A stretch of DNA of 13,778 bases from Clostridia bacterium (GTDB lineage Bacteria; Bacillota; Clostridia; TANB77; CAG-508), in contig CAAGEF010000010.1 in assembly GCA_900768805.1 (NCBI GenBank), positions 1 to 13,778 on the forward strand, in the 5' to 3' direction. The position numbers and the translations under genes were made by a program. Shown here piece by piece: positions 13,757 to 13,778 of this stretch (position 1 is its first letter; every line of letters begins with the position of its first letter). A model generated the notes under the pieces. The model was not told the DNA's origin and searched no databases. It saw only the letters and a list, made by a program, of their open reading frames with translations.

Positions 13757-13778
13757 AGATCGGAAGAGCGTCGTGTAG
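13757..13778. other. Illumina TruSeq adapter remnant at contig end
   Basis: All 22 final bases, beginning AGATCGGAAGAGC and continuing GTCGTGTAG, match the start of the standard Illumina TruSeq adapter. The G/C content jumps relative to the surroundings and the amylase frame loses family similarity exactly here. This is untrimmed sequencing adapter, not organism DNA. Confidence 0.96.

Noticed and set aside
13776..13778. TAG as the natural stop of a short amylase-like protein
   Set aside because: The stop lies inside adapter sequence; the catalytic regions of the enzyme are simply beyond the contig end.
1..13778. CRISPR array, tRNA, rRNA, complete insertion sequence or prophage genes
   Set aside because: No regularly spaced repeats, cloverleaf-like conserved segments, transposase or integrase frames were seen on either strand.

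Overview
The window looks like one contig from a low-G+C Gram-positive bacterium (Bacillota, probably an uncultured spore-forming member of the Clostridia). The DNA is very A/T-rich. Genes carry strong AGGAGG-type ribosome binding sites and use ATG, GTG and TTG starts. Family content also fits: a Spo0E-like protein, paired M16 proteins of the YfmF/YfmH type beside lgt, and a PiT transporter with a DUF47 partner. Nearly all genes lie on the + strand. The right edge is not natural: bases 13757-13778 match the start of the Illumina TruSeq adapter, so the last gene is cut by the contig end.

Layout. Bases 1-282 hold a doubtful small membrane ORF, a possible promoter and an all-A/T palindrome. 283-1107 encodes a DUF2971 protein. 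1140-3826 is a two-gene unit: an ECF-type sigma factor carrying its own two-transmembrane C-terminal extension, then a membrane-anchored von Willebrand A (YfbK-like) protein. A stem-loop separates the two genes and a terminator follows them. 3997-5694 is a phosphate-transport pair (PiT permease plus DUF47/PhoU-like protein) closed by a strong bidirectional terminator. A 52-residue two-transmembrane protein lies on the - strand at 5744-5902 with its own good promoter, back to back with the promoter of the next operon. 6059-9428 is a tight operon of an inactive M16 protein (YfmF-like), an active-site-bearing M16 protein (YfmH-like) and Lgt. 9563-9697 encodes a 44-residue Spo0E-like phosphatase. 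9853-12328 is a Nudix ADP-ribose pyrophosphatase, a MscS channel and a patatin-like lipase, separated by only 8 and 2 bases. A long imperfect inverted repeat (12341-12396) precedes a short-chain dehydrogenase (12420-13169). The 5' part of a cytoplasmic alpha-amylase ends the contig.

Most of the window is core metabolism, envelope and signalling. The candidate for something new is the sigma factor/vWA pair. The sigma factor seems to be tethered to the membrane by its own C-terminus. Its predicted outside loop contains the segment NGLSAYDSSGACNS, which resembles NGFTAYDCSGAAAS in the predicted outside part of the neighbouring vWA protein. This suggests a signalling module in which the two proteins recognise each other or a common partner; the function is inferred, not shown.
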